Part shown: in pieces, positions 25,401-35,042 of the stretch
How positions within the stretch are numbered: position 1 is the first letter of the stretch
Layout of the letters: every line of letters begins with the position of its first letter
Virus record (IMG/VR): IMGVR_UViG_3300021197_001752
Location: 1 to 64,000 of that record
Source of the DNA: a virus
DNA: 64,000 nucleotides
Strand: one strand, 5' to 3'
The notes under the pieces: model-generated
Database searches by the model: none
The model's input: the letters and a program-made list of their open reading frames with translations, nothing else
Told to the model about the DNA's origin: nothing
Made by a program: the position numbers and the translations under genes

Positions 25401-28400
25401 CATAAGGTAAAAGCCTTTGTACTGCTTGGGCTTCCATTTTAAAGTCGCTTGGCAAGCCGTTGAGGTCCTGATCCTCTACCATGAACTGAGATAGATATTT
25501 TATAAAGTCAGTATTTTGGAATCTTCTCATGAAACCGTCATCTGCGGAATTATTCAAGCTCGCAAGTGCCGAACCTGTTATGGAATATGACGCTGTGTTC
25601 GCTGCTAGATAATCACCGTTATTAGTGCTTTCATAATGATCTACATGTTCACTAATTCTAAATTCTGGTATTATTCCCATACCACGACCAACTAGCTTTA
25701 CTCCATCAGCAAAGTCTTGATAAGTATTGTAGAACGGTCCTCTAGATCCAATTAGGCTGCCTTTATTACTACCATCAACCGCTCGGCGATCTCGACCTGC
25801 TGTCCAGGGTGGCATAAACAGTGCGCCGCCCATGGAAGGTCCAAACACAGATTGTGTATAGTTGACCCCTGAAGCTATGCTGTCAAAATCAAGATGTACC
25901 ATCTGATTTATATACTGGCAGTTTCTTCTTGTATACCACCCTTGCGGTGCATAACCCTGACTACCTGTTCGAGCGGGTGCGCCTGCTCTGAACCACATCA
26001 GTTCGCCTGCGCCGAGGTTAGCAAAGAAATTCAAGTCCCATCGTACTGCATCGTGGATTCCGAATTGCGCACTAGCTGATACAGAACCGACCGTGACACC
26101 TGATAGTATAGCTACAGAGCCAGAATATATTGAATCGCTGAATAGGAAAGAATCTAAGGGCCATATAGAGGCTGTCCCGTCAGTTGATGCTCCTCCGCTG
26201 CCAGTTCTTTTGGCAACAATACCATCCACTATATCAAATGGGTGTTGGTAATGTTCTTCTAGTGTATAATCTTGACTATTGGTATACCCTATTACTAAGC
26301 GATCGACTTGCCTGTTATGAGTTTTGTATATAAGCTCTACTCTACCCGCCACTTTATCATCTGTATCGGGGTTTGTTATATCTGCCTGGAAAAGATCTGA
26401 CACTATGTGTAAGTTGTTTTGTATCTTATTATTAATCGCATCATCGTCATTCTTCCAACGAGTATAAAGGAAGTTATTTCTCAGCATACTTTCTGACATA
26501 AACTGATTCTTGGATTGCGGGTATATCCGTTGGGTTATTTCATGACTCTTTATCCTGCCGATTCCAGTTTCCTCAGGGGCTAGATTCTTGCTATAGGAAA
26601 CTGATCTTATGTCTCTTAGACTATCATAAAGAAATTTGTCACCTTTGCCAGTATACATATGTTTTACGTTAGCATCACCATTTATAAATCCTTGGCGCTG
26701 ATTACCATATGAATGTTTGATTGTAACATCTCTAAACTTCAGTCTCCCATCCTCTGGACTATTTTCATCTACTAAAGATAAAACCGTTTTGATTGGCTCT
26801 GCTGAAGTATAAAGAAATGGATCATCAAGCGTGCTTTGGATTTCTACCTGCCTGCCGCTCTCGCTCATAGATATTTCAAAAACATTAATCTGATTTGACT
26901 TAACAATACTTTCTCTCGATCTTAGCTGAGATTGTCTTATCTGCTGCCAGCTAGTGTGATTGTTGCCAGTTCCCCAGCGATATTGTACCTGACCATTAGA
27001 GGCTGTAAATATTGGCGATGCATCATTTGAGCGGTAATCAGTCAAGCCATCAAATGGTAGACTTCGGAGATACCCTACTGCTGCGTCTACACCTTGGACA
27101 TCAATTGACGCACCCATAGCTTCCTGTGCTCCTGCGGCTGAAGTATATTTACTAATATCGTTTTCTGTGGCTAAGAAAGTTGCGCCACCTACTTCCGCTG
27201 GTAAAACAAAGGTATCGGCAAATGCTTGTGCTGACTGAGTAATTTCCATTACACCTGGGTTATTATCGGAACGAATTGTCAGGTTTGTGATAGAGGCTGT
27301 TGGGTTAATATCCCCGCTACCATCAGTACTGACCTGACCTATACCCGATGCGGAAATAGCGGAAGACATAGCAGTCATAACAGCCTTTGCATTGCCCACA
27401 CCAGAGATATTGACATAATGTATATTATTGACTACTCCAGCCGATAACAGAGTCTCATGACCTGTTGGTCCGCTACCGCCACTAAGGTCTGTAGAGAATA
27501 GCCACGATGATCCAGTATGATCATATATAATCCAGGCTGCACCAGATAAAATGAATTTATTGAAAGCAGCACCAGCGCCAGAGCCTCTGGCATCGATGCC
27601 AAGTGTTGATAATTCTGCCACTGGACTAATAGAAAATGCTTCACCCTGGGTAATACCAGACTGACCTTCTAGACTAGATGGAGAGGGCACTATTACAGAT
27701 TCTGGTATAAGTCCGCCACTATGGAAAAAGTGGTTATACGTTTGTGTATCAGATCCTGAATAAGCCAAGAACCAAGATAAGTTGTCCGCTTGTGGAATTG
27801 GAGTTGTAATAAAATTATTGTTTTGTACGCTGCCCGTGTTAATAAATTCAATTTGTCCCTGACCGATTGCAGTCAAGTCGAATTGTGCCAAGCGAGGCTT
27901 GGGTCTGCTATTTCTATTTACATCGTGTCTTGATGTTATTACTGAAGAAAAACTACCCGTATTTAGATCTTGGATCGAGAATCCTTGTCCAAGAAAAGAT
28001 CGCTGGATAGCGAAGATGTGACCACCCCAACCCTGAGATAGCGTATTGTTGGCTTGATTGATGGATCGAACCAGAAGGTTTCTGAATGGTAGTGCGTTAT
28101 TAGGTGCTATTTCCTGAGCGTTAAAATCCAAGAAAGCAGGCGTGTTTGTTTCTACGCTGCCTGGTGAGGAGAACCTATTTACAAATACCGTTTTATTTAC
28201 TGTTCTTGCTTTCAGTGTGTACTCGGTGTTTCTACGTGATGGTACTGGTGTCTCTACTAAACCGCCTACATATGGCGACAAGAAGACACTTGGATTATAT
28301 GCATCAGGATCATCTCTAAAATCTAAGTTGTTTATCCTTCTTCCTGAAGTCTGAAGTACTTGATAATTTTTATCAAAGTTTCCTACTATAGTTCCAAGGC

Positions 28401-31400
28401 TGCCTGTCTTGTGGGCTATATTAGCAATATTGACAGGCCTTTTAGCTGTGATACCTCTGTAATAATGCCCCTTGCCTGAACTGTTAGCGCCGCTTTCGGT
28501 GTCCAACCTTGCTAGGCTACCTGTCCCGCTAGCTATTGTAAGTCTGTAGTTTTCACGACGAAGATTTACTGTGCCTTGAATCTGCTCTGACCTTACTCTG
28601 GATAAAAGACCACCAACGTGCTCGCTAGTGAAAGGACCCTGCATTGGCACCTCAAACCCGCTGCCGTAATATGAGTCCTCATGAATGTTTGTCATGTGAC
28701 TACCAGATAAGCCCGTATTAGTTAATTGCTTATTGTGTTCGCTAGCTACAAGCGCCCTGTATAAACTAAACGGAGCCATACGATCGCCCTTATAAGTTTG
28801 CCCAGCAATTGAGACTCTAAACTTCTGCCTTGATTTTTCTAAAGGTGATCCTGCTGGGATTTCCTCATCTGTGCAAGTACTCTGATTTGATACCTCGTCA
28901 AATGATAAGACATTAGCTTTTATCTTGTTGAAGGATTGATTATGTCCGCCAGCAACAGACTTTTCTACGGCACCACCAAATTTATAGAACTTATTTCTTT
29001 GATTGTCAAGCTCTTTCTTACGCACAGATGTAAAAAGATTTTGTCTATCTAGCGTTGTTGCAGCACCAACTGCGGCAGCAGGTCCAAGATTCAAGGGAAA
29101 GTTATCCCTTTCTGCTCTGTTGAGCCACCAGCTACAATTTTCGCCTTGATCATTTTTTATGATATCATCGCTAGCACCTGTAAAGTCGTTTACATCAACA
29201 AGGTTTACTGTGCCTGCGCCATGTGCTACAGCACTACTAATGTTGCCATTTGTGCCAGCTACGGTCATGGTCAAAGTTATTTTCTTATTGTTACTGCCTT
29301 CCGCAGCGGTAATGCCTAGAACACCGATACCTGCGCAACCATCACCTGCTGCTGCCGTGTTACCATATGTAATTCTACTATCTGTGGTACCGTTGATGGC
29401 TTTGACCACCAAAGCGGCATTCGCTGTGTCGCCTGATCCCGCTGTGGCTATAGTGATGGCGTTAGCGCCAAAACTAGAGGGTGAACCACCCGACGACACG
29501 TCAAACTTGATAGTTATAGTAGTGTTGGAACCACCTGCTGCTGTTGGGATCTGAATAGTGAATCTGGTTGATGGATCTGCGGCTGCTTGGTAACCATTCA
29601 TATCAATAGCATCTATAGCAGACGCAACTGATCCTGTCATTGTTATTGGGTGATGGTTGAATCGCCAACTATATTGCTGTTCATATCCACCCTTAACTGA
29701 CCCAGATGGTTCAAATGGGTACATCACAAGACTTGGATACTTGTGCTGATATTTGTTCCTCTCTAGGACATGACTCTCAATAACATTTCTAGTGTTTTCG
29801 GCTACTGGGGCACTAGCTGGGAACAACTGTTCCACAAGATTTGTGAGAGCGCCATCGAACCACTTGTAATAGTCTAGGTATTTATCTAGATCAACTCGTT
29901 GTCCTGTAACACGACGGAAAAATATCTCTCTAAGTTTTTTAAGATCTTTATATTCTGCTCTATATCTGTTTACTGGTTCACCGATAAGATTATTGAACTC
30001 ATCTATTGATGCGAACATTTCAAGCATATCATTTGAGATTGCATCGTACATGCTTTTTTCAACTGCAAAAAAGTGTCTTATAGGTCTGGGTGAACGCCCA
30101 TAAACACTATCATCCGAACCCTCTACAATCACTGTTATCATATCGTCTGAGGAGAATTCTTCTGGTGCTTGCAATCTTAGTGAAGGGAAATATTCTTTCC
30201 TTACTGGAGTGTCACTAGCCTTGAAGAAATCACCACGAGCAGAGTGATGACGCTGAACTGAACCCGCATACTCAACTTGATAGTTGTTTTCATATGCAGT
30301 TGAATTAGAGCCAGAAGAGAAATCATCTACCCTGAACTGTCCGCTAGTATCACTACCCGTAACAGTTTCAAAATCCCAGTTTAGTGCCAAGGATTCTATC
30401 GCTGGTATAAAAACACTAGAGCCACTAGTTTGGAAAGTTTTTACATTTCTGTAAGGATGTACAACACCATATGCATCAGCATCTTTGGCTTGGTGATCCA
30501 CAACAGACGCCGTTAGGAAAGTATTCCAAAAGCGACAAGAGTTAAGCCTGATATCGGATCTGGTCAATAGCGAACCACTAAAGTTTTGTCTATGTGCTCC
30601 AGCATATATTCGCTTTGCTGAGGCAAGCGTAGAAGACCCAGTTACAAAGTTAACTATTTTACTGGCTTCAAAAGATGATCTTTTATCCTCTAGGTCAAAG
30701 CTTGTTCCATATAGCTCAATGATATATGACTGATCATCGTTATCAGTTCCATCTACCTCTTGAGAGAATGGATAAGTTTTTGGTCTAGCTGATAATGCAA
30801 AGACCCATCTTGTATTATGATAAACTTCTTTGAGTGTATCGGTCTTGATAAGTATATTTCCAAACCTGTCTTCGACAACAAAGTATGCATCTCTAGAAGC
30901 TGCCTGGGGACTTGTTATTTCAGAAAAGTCTGTTGTAGCATGAACGGCATATACTTGTAGACCAAAGTCTATCGTATTTGCTGCCCAAGCAGCATCAGTA
31001 GATGTAGTTGTTGTAGTCTTTGGTGTATGGAACCCGAATAAAGAAGAACTAGGTGAGGTTGGCTCGATATACGATGTTTCTGATGGAGTAGGTTTAAGTG
31101 GGAATAAAACATCTGCTTGTAGCGTAAAAGCATTATCCCCAAGATCTAGATTGCCTGAGATAAGACCGCTTGAGCCGCCGTCGTAACCAGTAGCATAATA
31201 GTGTTGATATACTGTAGCGGCTTGATCATCATATCGGCGAAGGCCACTGAAGTCAACAAACTTCTTCTCTGTTGCGGTTGCTTTATAACTGCTAGTTAGG
31301 GTTTGTTCAACATTATCTGCATAGGTACTAATCTTTACTATCTTCTCATCGATTCCCATACAACGCAGAGTATTGCCAAAAGATTTTCTAGTTCCTTTTG

Positions 31401-33558
31401 ATTTTAGAATATATGACAAGTTATTGTAGATGTTCTTGTAGATAATATTTTTAATTTGATGTATAGAGGTTTCTAATGGTCTCTTGTCATCCTTATCAAG
31501 AAATCTAACTATTTCTCCAACAGAATCGAATAGATCAGGAGCCTCGAAACCCAATGATGACAATAGTCTATCGTTGTTTGGAGATTCCTGAATACTTCCC
31601 GTAGGGTAGCTAACGTCTTTTACTGTTAGTACGCCGCCGACCTGGGCATATAAAGTGTCCAGGTAACTTCCCATAATTTGTGTTAGTTTAGCTAGCTCTT
31701 CGCCGTTTTGCTCGTCTTGCTCAATAATCCACCCAGGCATTGTAAAATATAGACTAGAGTTATTTGTATAATCATACTGCTGCCCTAAGGATGACAAATC
31801 ATCTCTAGAGGAAATATATGTTGGGTGCGTATCATAAATAATAGGATCTGCTGTCTCAAAGCCAGCAGCACTAGATGACACTATAGCAGATCCTGTATTT
31901 CTAGTCCCTGATGTAGAGTAACCAGTCCAAGAGCCATTTGATAGTCTGCTAGAATAATCAAGCACAACACTGTCTGTTGCGGAGTCCAGGGTTATACCCT
32001 CATTGAATTTATAATATATCCCTAGTCCAGCGTTATTTATTGTCGTGTTTGAGCCGCCATTGACGCCCATATACCAGTTACGACCTATCTGTTCTGATGT
32101 TCTTGGTTCTTTCCAGAATCTAAATTCATCTAAAGACGCTGATAGTTTACCGTCGCCTGCGGGTATTACCGCACCACCAGTAAAGTCAGTCACATCAACT
32201 ACGTTAACAGTTCCTGCGCCATGGGCAACAGCACTGGTGATATTACCCGATACACCACCCTTGCTAATTGTTAGGGTAACTTTGGTGCCTGCGCTGCCTG
32301 CTGATGCCGCAAGTCCTTGTACCCCTGTTCCTGAAGACCCATCGCCTGAACCGTTTCCATATGTAATTCTGCTATCTGTTTCGCCGTTGATTGCTTTTAT
32401 GACAAGAGCCGCATTTGCAGCATCACTTGAGCCAGCGGTACCGATAGTTATATGGTTAGCGCCTGCGCTTGAGGGACTACCGCCTGATGATATATCAAAT
32501 TTTATTGTAATCGCAGTGTTAGACCCGCCAGCGGCGAGTGGTATTGTCATGTTGAATTTAATCGAGGGATCACCAGCACCCTGATACCCTGCCATATCAA
32601 TAGCATCTGTGGCAGTTGCCGAGGTGCCATAACCACTTGGCTGAATTGGTCCTGGTGAAGTTCTCAATGCGCCCAAGCGACCAATTAGACTTCCCGTTAC
32701 TAAATTGATTGAAGATCCAGTTAGTATATTATTTTGCTTACAAGTTCCGTTTTCGTATAAATCAATGGAGGTAGAAGCACCGCTATTAGAAAACACAAAC
32801 GCATAATGATCCCAAGAACCGCTGCCAAGTGTTAGTCCGCCAGCGGTCGGAATTGATGCCTTGAAGACACCACTAGATCCTGATTGATAAGATACATAAA
32901 ATCTGTCAGCAGAGCCCGAGTCTGTTTCAATTGTTAGGCGACCATAATCATGAGAGCCACTAGCTACTCCATTCCAGACATCCAATACAACTTCTGTTGG
33001 CGAGGAGGTGGAGCTATCAAATTCTGTCTTATTATAATAAAATTCTACTGTTGATCCACTAACACCACCAAATTCAAGATTGTTTGATAGTCCAGAACCT
33101 GTAACAAAGAAAGTACCACTGTGTGGCCCACCTTTAAACTCAATGTGCTCAGCAGTTGTAGGGGTGGTATATCCCTGCTTAGATGCGCCGTCGGTGCCGT
33201 AAATCGCACCTATAGTGACATACCCAGTGGTCTTAGGGTACTCATTATCAAAGATATGTTGCTCAAATGGCGATAAATTATTATAGAAATCAAGCTTTTC
33301 TTTTGAGCTACCATCGTAAGGGTAATAATCTTTGATATATACAAACGTATCATAATAATAACGATAGGCTGAACCATACTTAACAAAGTTATTTGGGTCT
33401 GAAAAATCAATCTTAGGTACAAATGCCCTGGCTTTTGATAAAGCGGCTTCGATCTGTTCTGGTGATTCTATATTATCACCGAGCTTTTTCAGGGTTGATC
33501 GGGTTGTACCGCCAAGTGTTCCCGCTTTTTTTGCGTCAAATAACTTTTTTATGCTCAT
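22444..33558 (-). CDS. Giant virion protein (3704 aa) with LamG-like and duplicated domains
   Basis: A single 11.1 kb frame, among the largest genes expected in a phage. Residues about 130-300 resemble a LamG/concanavalin-like jelly roll (GSTVEFYYNKTEFD, then SWDHYAFVFSNSG), with the rest of that domain continuing after an insert (AGDGKLSASLDEFRFWKEPR). A roughly 150-residue unit is inserted at about 313-461 and again at 1311-1463. The long remainder is Ser/Thr/Gly/Asn-rich, with many TGS turns. The last 90 residues are basic and Pro-rich, with KRGRPKK and repeated NPPK/PPKG units. Likely a tail, fibre or baseplate-attached adhesin protein; exact role unknown. Confidence 0.75.
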   Translation of the reverse strand: MSIKKLFDAKKAGTLGGTTRSTLKKLGDNIESPEQIEAALSKARAFVPKIDFSDPNNFVKYGSAYRYYYDTFVYIKDYYPYDGSSKEKLDFYNNLSPFEQHIFDNEYPKTTGYVTIGAIYGTDGASKQGYTTPTTAEHIEFKGGPHSGTFFVTGSGLSNNLEFGGVSGSTVEFYYNKTEFDSSTSSPTEVVLDVWNGVASGSHDYGRLTIETDSGSADRFYVSYQSGSSGVFKASIPTAGGLTLGSGSWDHYAFVFSNSGASTSIDLYENGTCKQNNILTGSSINLVTGSLIGRLGALRTSPGPIQPSGYGTSATATDAIDMAGYQGAGDPSIKFNMTIPLAAGGSNTAITIKFDISSGGSPSSAGANHITIGTAGSSDAANAALVIKAINGETDSRITYGNGSGDGSSGTGVQGLAASAGSAGTKVTLTISKGGVSGNITSAVAHGAGTVNVVDVTDFTGGAVIPAGDGKLSASLDEFRFWKEPRTSEQIGRNWYMGVNGGSNTTINNAGLGIYYKFNEGITLDSATDSVVLDYSSRLSNGSWTGYSTSGTRNTGSAIVSSSAAGFETADPIIYDTHPTYISSRDDLSSLGQQYDYTNNSSLYFTMPGWIIEQDEQNGEELAKLTQIMGSYLDTLYAQVGGVLTVKDVSYPTGSIQESPNNDRLLSSLGFEAPDLFDSVGEIVRFLDKDDKRPLETSIHQIKNIIYKNIYNNLSYILKSKGTRKSFGNTLRCMGIDEKIVKISTYADNVEQTLTSSYKATATEKKFVDFSGLRRYDDQAATVYQHYYATGYDGGSSGLISGNLDLGDNAFTLQADVLFPLKPTPSETSYIEPTSPSSSLFGFHTPKTTTTTSTDAAWAANTIDFGLQVYAVHATTDFSEITSPQAASRDAYFVVEDRFGNILIKTDTLKEVYHNTRWVFALSARPKTYPFSQEVDGTDNDDQSYIIELYGTSFDLEDKRSSFEASKIVNFVTGSSTLASAKRIYAGAHRQNFSGSLLTRSDIRLNSCRFWNTFLTASVVDHQAKDADAYGVVHPYRNVKTFQTSGSSVFIPAIESLALNWDFETVTGSDTSGQFRVDDFSSGSNSTAYENNYQVEYAGSVQRHHSARGDFFKASDTPVRKEYFPSLRLQAPEEFSSDDMITVIVEGSDDSVYGRSPRPIRHFFAVEKSMYDAISNDMLEMFASIDEFNNLIGEPVNRYRAEYKDLKKLREIFFRRVTGQRVDLDKYLDYYKWFDGALTNLVEQLFPASAPVAENTRNVIESHVLERNKYQHKYPSLVMYPFEPSGSVKGGYEQQYSWRFNHHPITMTGSVASAIDAIDMNGYQAAADPSTRFTIQIPTAAGGSNTTITIKFDVSSGGSPSSFGANAITIATAGSGDTANAALVVKAINGTTDSRITYGNTAAAGDGCAGIGVLGITAAEGSNNKKITLTMTVAGTNGNISSAVAHGAGTVNLVDVNDFTGASDDIIKNDQGENCSWWLNRAERDNFPLNLGPAAAVGAATTLDRQNLFTSVRKKELDNQRNKFYKFGGAVEKSVAGGHNQSFNKIKANVLSFDEVSNQSTCTDEEIPAGSPLEKSRQKFRVSIAGQTYKGDRMAPFSLYRALVASEHNKQLTNTGLSGSHMTNIHEDSYYGSGFEVPMQGPFTSEHVGGLLSRVRSEQIQGTVNLRRENYRLTIASGTGSLARLDTESGANSSGKGHYYRGITAKRPVNIANIAHKTGSLGTIVGNFDKNYQVLQTSGRRINNLDFRDDPDAYNPSVFLSPYVGGLVETPVPSRRNTEYTLKARTVNKTVFVNRFSSPGSVETNTPAFLDFNAQEIAPNNALPFRNLLVRSINQANNTLSQGWGGHIFAIQRSFLGQGFSIQDLNTGSFSSVITSRHDVNRNSRPKPRLAQFDLTAIGQGQIEFINTGSVQNNNFITTPIPQADNLSWFLAYSGSDTQTYNHFFHSGGLIPESVIVPSPSSLEGQSGITQGEAFSISPVAELSTLGIDARGSGAGAAFNKFILSGAAWIIYDHTGSSWLFSTDLSGGSGPTGHETLLSAGVVNNIHYVNISGVGNAKAVMTAMSSAISASGIGQVSTDGSGDINPTASITNLTIRSDNNPGVMEITQSAQAFADTFVLPAEVGGATFLATENDISKYTSAAGAQEAMGASIDVQGVDAAVGYLRSLPFDGLTDYRSNDASPIFTASNGQVQYRWGTGNNHTSWQQIRQSQLRSRESIVKSNQINVFEISMSESGRQVEIQSTLDDPFLYTSAEPIKTVLSLVDENSPEDGRLKFRDVTIKHSYGNQRQGFINGDANVKHMYTGKGDKFLYDSLRDIRSVSYSKNLAPEETGIGRIKSHEITQRIYPQSKNQFMSESMLRNNFLYTRWKNDDDAINNKIQNNLHIVSDLFQADITNPDTDDKVAGRVELIYKTHNRQVDRLVIGYTNSQDYTLEEHYQHPFDIVDGIVAKRTGSGGASTDGTASIWPLDSFLFSDSIYSGSVAILSGVTVGSVSASAQFGIHDAVRWDLNFFANLGAGELMWFRAGAPARTGSQGYAPQGWYTRRNCQYINQMVHLDFDSIASGVNYTQSVFGPSMGGALFMPPWTAGRDRRAVDGSNKGSLIGSRGPFYNTYQDFADGVKLVGRGMGIIPEFRISEHVDHYESTNNGDYLAANTASYSITGSALASLNNSADDGFMRRFQNTDFIKYLSQFMVEDQDLNGLPSDFKMEAQAVQRLLPYDGFYPVIRSLQIATLFSQSYAPGLFPVAGGLGSANQAEISGSGWQNILDYFYAPGIMYNSIKSGIAVDHPVFTVKEDRIPREKGTIGEVLSGSTDAQTYAEIVSDTKRAAGLRQSDHTIGPLTSGGGTRREVSKFYKDIILPRRLGTAEEVQPTGSEELLAHQIYFPDRIPFETIVNPTDYLLQNKFNSNQTYDWFRNDTTSSFNYFENNKYVKGAGNFFGAVPEVFLENSRLTTIATDPNLVNPEAISVQSGTLYAMEVALRKTDQFNLYSNPIAYGPPTATGSAFNSAAEILATQGQATHTFDDDMAQVVTGDWGMVRYGYQTTAKNLLNASLTGSMPSGSGWPLLHGNHAPYTPPYWYGESFARIYYSPTASGMVSINEILEEAQYEYGNVNDYLFDFRYNDLNKTDVSASFGSANLNLPMNIVTEGLGGLGIPPYMWNRAWQNKMEIKASLTVNNRHPGNVQPNNAWVIMPKWECPILDFPVRAEPWASTSGSYNFTASFAKVGLGDRGLLPFTSPANGREVVPQQGMWHQYGVVPDAGEGVQMVLRDISSGDKEKRMKAQIIYPGTQGQPNVIGAAEERMLPKIPNSLMDITAFGDRQRKVRSLAKLVGFPSEVVNKPVDLGRLANKKSVHEAIIALPYYEDTEANIQFIPIPLKNESNQVVDEFGKQTARLRKSLTKYVLPPVIEQRMSYLVPESYPQSSDGEDLSKRPESAIYDNDNPPLAMYLFEFTTELNKQDLADWWQGIMPEPSTKFSNTTMNISTIDHAMPGIGLQDFGAKPGAGGGKVDERLRDLLDTSRLVRGGSKDDPGFRPDIRWMVFKVKQRAPSSYEELIKKSLTEAGARVPGATGQAAYENRTKGFNWPYDFFSMIELAKINTTVTFRPDIDTITVEEKENTEDVKSLEGSKREEAQVPPPKRGRPKKAPKDNPPKANPPKGKAPRKNPPKELPPKAKTKDQRPKTAAKKKVLPNKSNSNPKKTLK
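29168..29625 (-). repeat. Intragenic domain duplication, copy 2 (residues about 1311-1463)
   Basis: Encodes IDAIDMNGYQAAADPSTRFT to VDVNDFTGA. It corresponds along its whole length to the unit encoded at 32174-32620, sharing AAGGSNT, ITIKFD, SSGGSPSS, NAALV(V/I)KAING and SSAVAHGAGTVN. The DNA has diverged while the protein pattern is kept. Confidence 0.8.
32174..32620 (-). repeat. Intragenic domain duplication, copy 1 (residues about 313-461)
   Basis: Encodes TDAIDMAGYQGAGDPSIKFN to VVDVTDFTGG, an Ala/Gly/Ser/Thr-rich beta unit inserted within the LamG-like region. Partner of 29168-29625. Confidence 0.8.
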
Positions 33559-33560
33559 GT

Positions 33561-35042
33561 TTAGGGCTCTTCAACTCTGAATTTGAATATTTCTGCTTGC
33601 TCTTTGTACTGTCCTTGTAAGTAGTACGCAAGTTGTATTCCGTAAGAATATCCTGCTTCTAAAGGACTCATATCTAAGTCGAAGTAGTTACCACTAACAT
33701 CGTATGAAAGCCTGCTATATTTCATAGTTCCAGTGCCATAAGAAACTACTTCTATATTATCTTCTATACGAAATATTTTATAGTAAGCATCTTCGATCAC
33801 AGTATTTTCTACATCGACTGATGCTACTGTATAAATTGTTGGCTGCCATCTCTTGGGTCTAGCAAAGAGTCTTAACCTTGGTTTTTCCAACTTGTGATAT
33901 GTTGGCTTTAGGTTAGTCAATTTATTAAAATAGGGCTCTGTTCTGTCTTCAAGATTTGGTGCAAATGACTGCGGCTTGAAGGAGCCAGTAAAAAATTGGT
34001 TAGAGCCACTGAACCACACATCAAATAATGTTGCGTCGGAACTGGTGATCGCAAAAGAGGCGGTATAAATGCCAGTTGCACGGACACCATTTCTGATCTC
34101 ACGACCACACTCAATCTTTGTGGTGGCTGACCCAGTAGCGTCCGTTACAATAACTGGTGCCCCAGTAGGAATACCATCTGTTGACGTTGTGTAGAACGAT
34201 ACACTTAATGCATCATTCGTAAGACCGCTTATATTTGTTAGGTTTCCTCTAAATCTATTGTACAGGAATAATGTATTTAAATTATCCGCTGCGGACAAAA
34301 CAGAGCTACTAAGAAAGAAATTTCCTCTCTGATCTTTTGCTGAATCATCCCACTGTGCTTCCAACACAGGTCTTTTCAGAAAAAACTCTGTACTTCTTGC
34401 GTGGAATCTTTTAGTGAATAAACTGCCTAAGTTGCCGCTAATAGCGGAATCAATATTCTTAATCAAAAAGCCATAGTTGTTACGTGTGCCTGCAATCCAT
34501 TCCTCCACAGCGGGTGTTACATCTATTTCCATATCTTCGTCGCCGTTGGGGAATAATACAGAGCCTGAGAAGTTGTTGGTGGCCTGGGCGGTAAAATAAT
34601 CACTACCTGTTCCATTCCAGTTTGCAGTAGAAGTTCTTTTCACCCAACTGCACTGGTCTATATCTTTATACCCATCCATATCCATGCCACGACCCTCGTC
34701 CCAACTAGACGATACAACCCTAACATCCAACGTTAAATTATCAGGTAAGGTATCAGCGTGCTTGGCGTTCTTAACTTTTAATATAAAATTAACACTACCA
34801 GAAGCTGGGAGTACTCCGTTTGTTCTGTCTGTAGAAATACTATCTATATCGAACTGTAACAAAATTCTAGCTTCTTCGGCAGTTTGTGAGTTAATGCTAG
34901 CCGAAGTTTGCCCGTGTATGACAAATGATTCTAATATATCAGCCGCACCCATATTAGACCCTGTTGCTCTAGTCTTTAGGTCGGATTTGAATGCATTAGT
35001 GATTGTTGTATCTCTTGTCGCATCATATAATTTAATAGCCAT
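33561..35042 (-). CDS. Virion protein with DNRLRE/CBM96-like domain (493 aa)
   Basis: Residues 1-220 show the DNRLRE/CBM96-type pattern: AIKLYDATRDTTITNAF at the start, then RILLQFDID, VVSSSWDEGRGMD, CSWVKRTSTANWN, EIDVTPAVEEWIAG and NYGFLIKN. Proteins with this fold bind carbohydrate or serve as spacers in surface proteins. The C-terminal half contains a second beta-rich part ending in an FN3-like EAGYSYGIQLAYYLQG. A receptor- or glycan-binding tail role is plausible. Start overlaps the stop of the gp6-like gene (TAATG). Confidence 0.75.
   Translation of the reverse strand: MAIKLYDATRDTTITNAFKSDLKTRATGSNMGAADILESFVIHGQTSASINSQTAEEARILLQFDIDSISTDRTNGVLPASGSVNFILKVKNAKHADTLPDNLTLDVRVVSSSWDEGRGMDMDGYKDIDQCSWVKRTSTANWNGTGSDYFTAQATNNFSGSVLFPNGDEDMEIDVTPAVEEWIAGTRNNYGFLIKNIDSAISGNLGSLFTKRFHARSTEFFLKRPVLEAQWDDSAKDQRGNFFLSSSVLSAADNLNTLFLYNRFRGNLTNISGLTNDALSVSFYTTSTDGIPTGAPVIVTDATGSATTKIECGREIRNGVRATGIYTASFAITSSDATLFDVWFSGSNQFFTGSFKPQSFAPNLEDRTEPYFNKLTNLKPTYHKLEKPRLRLFARPKRWQPTIYTVASVDVENTVIEDAYYKIFRIEDNIEVVSYGTGTMKYSRLSYDVSGNYFDLDMSPLEAGYSYGIQLAYYLQGQYKEQAEIFKFRVEEP

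Noticed and set aside
32045-32584. Plus-strand open frame of 179 codons opposite the giant gene
   Set aside because: It lies wholly antisense to the duplicated Ala/Ser-rich domain and has no ribosome-binding site. The open frame results from the codon composition of the real gene; the other copy (29159-29554) shows the same shadow.
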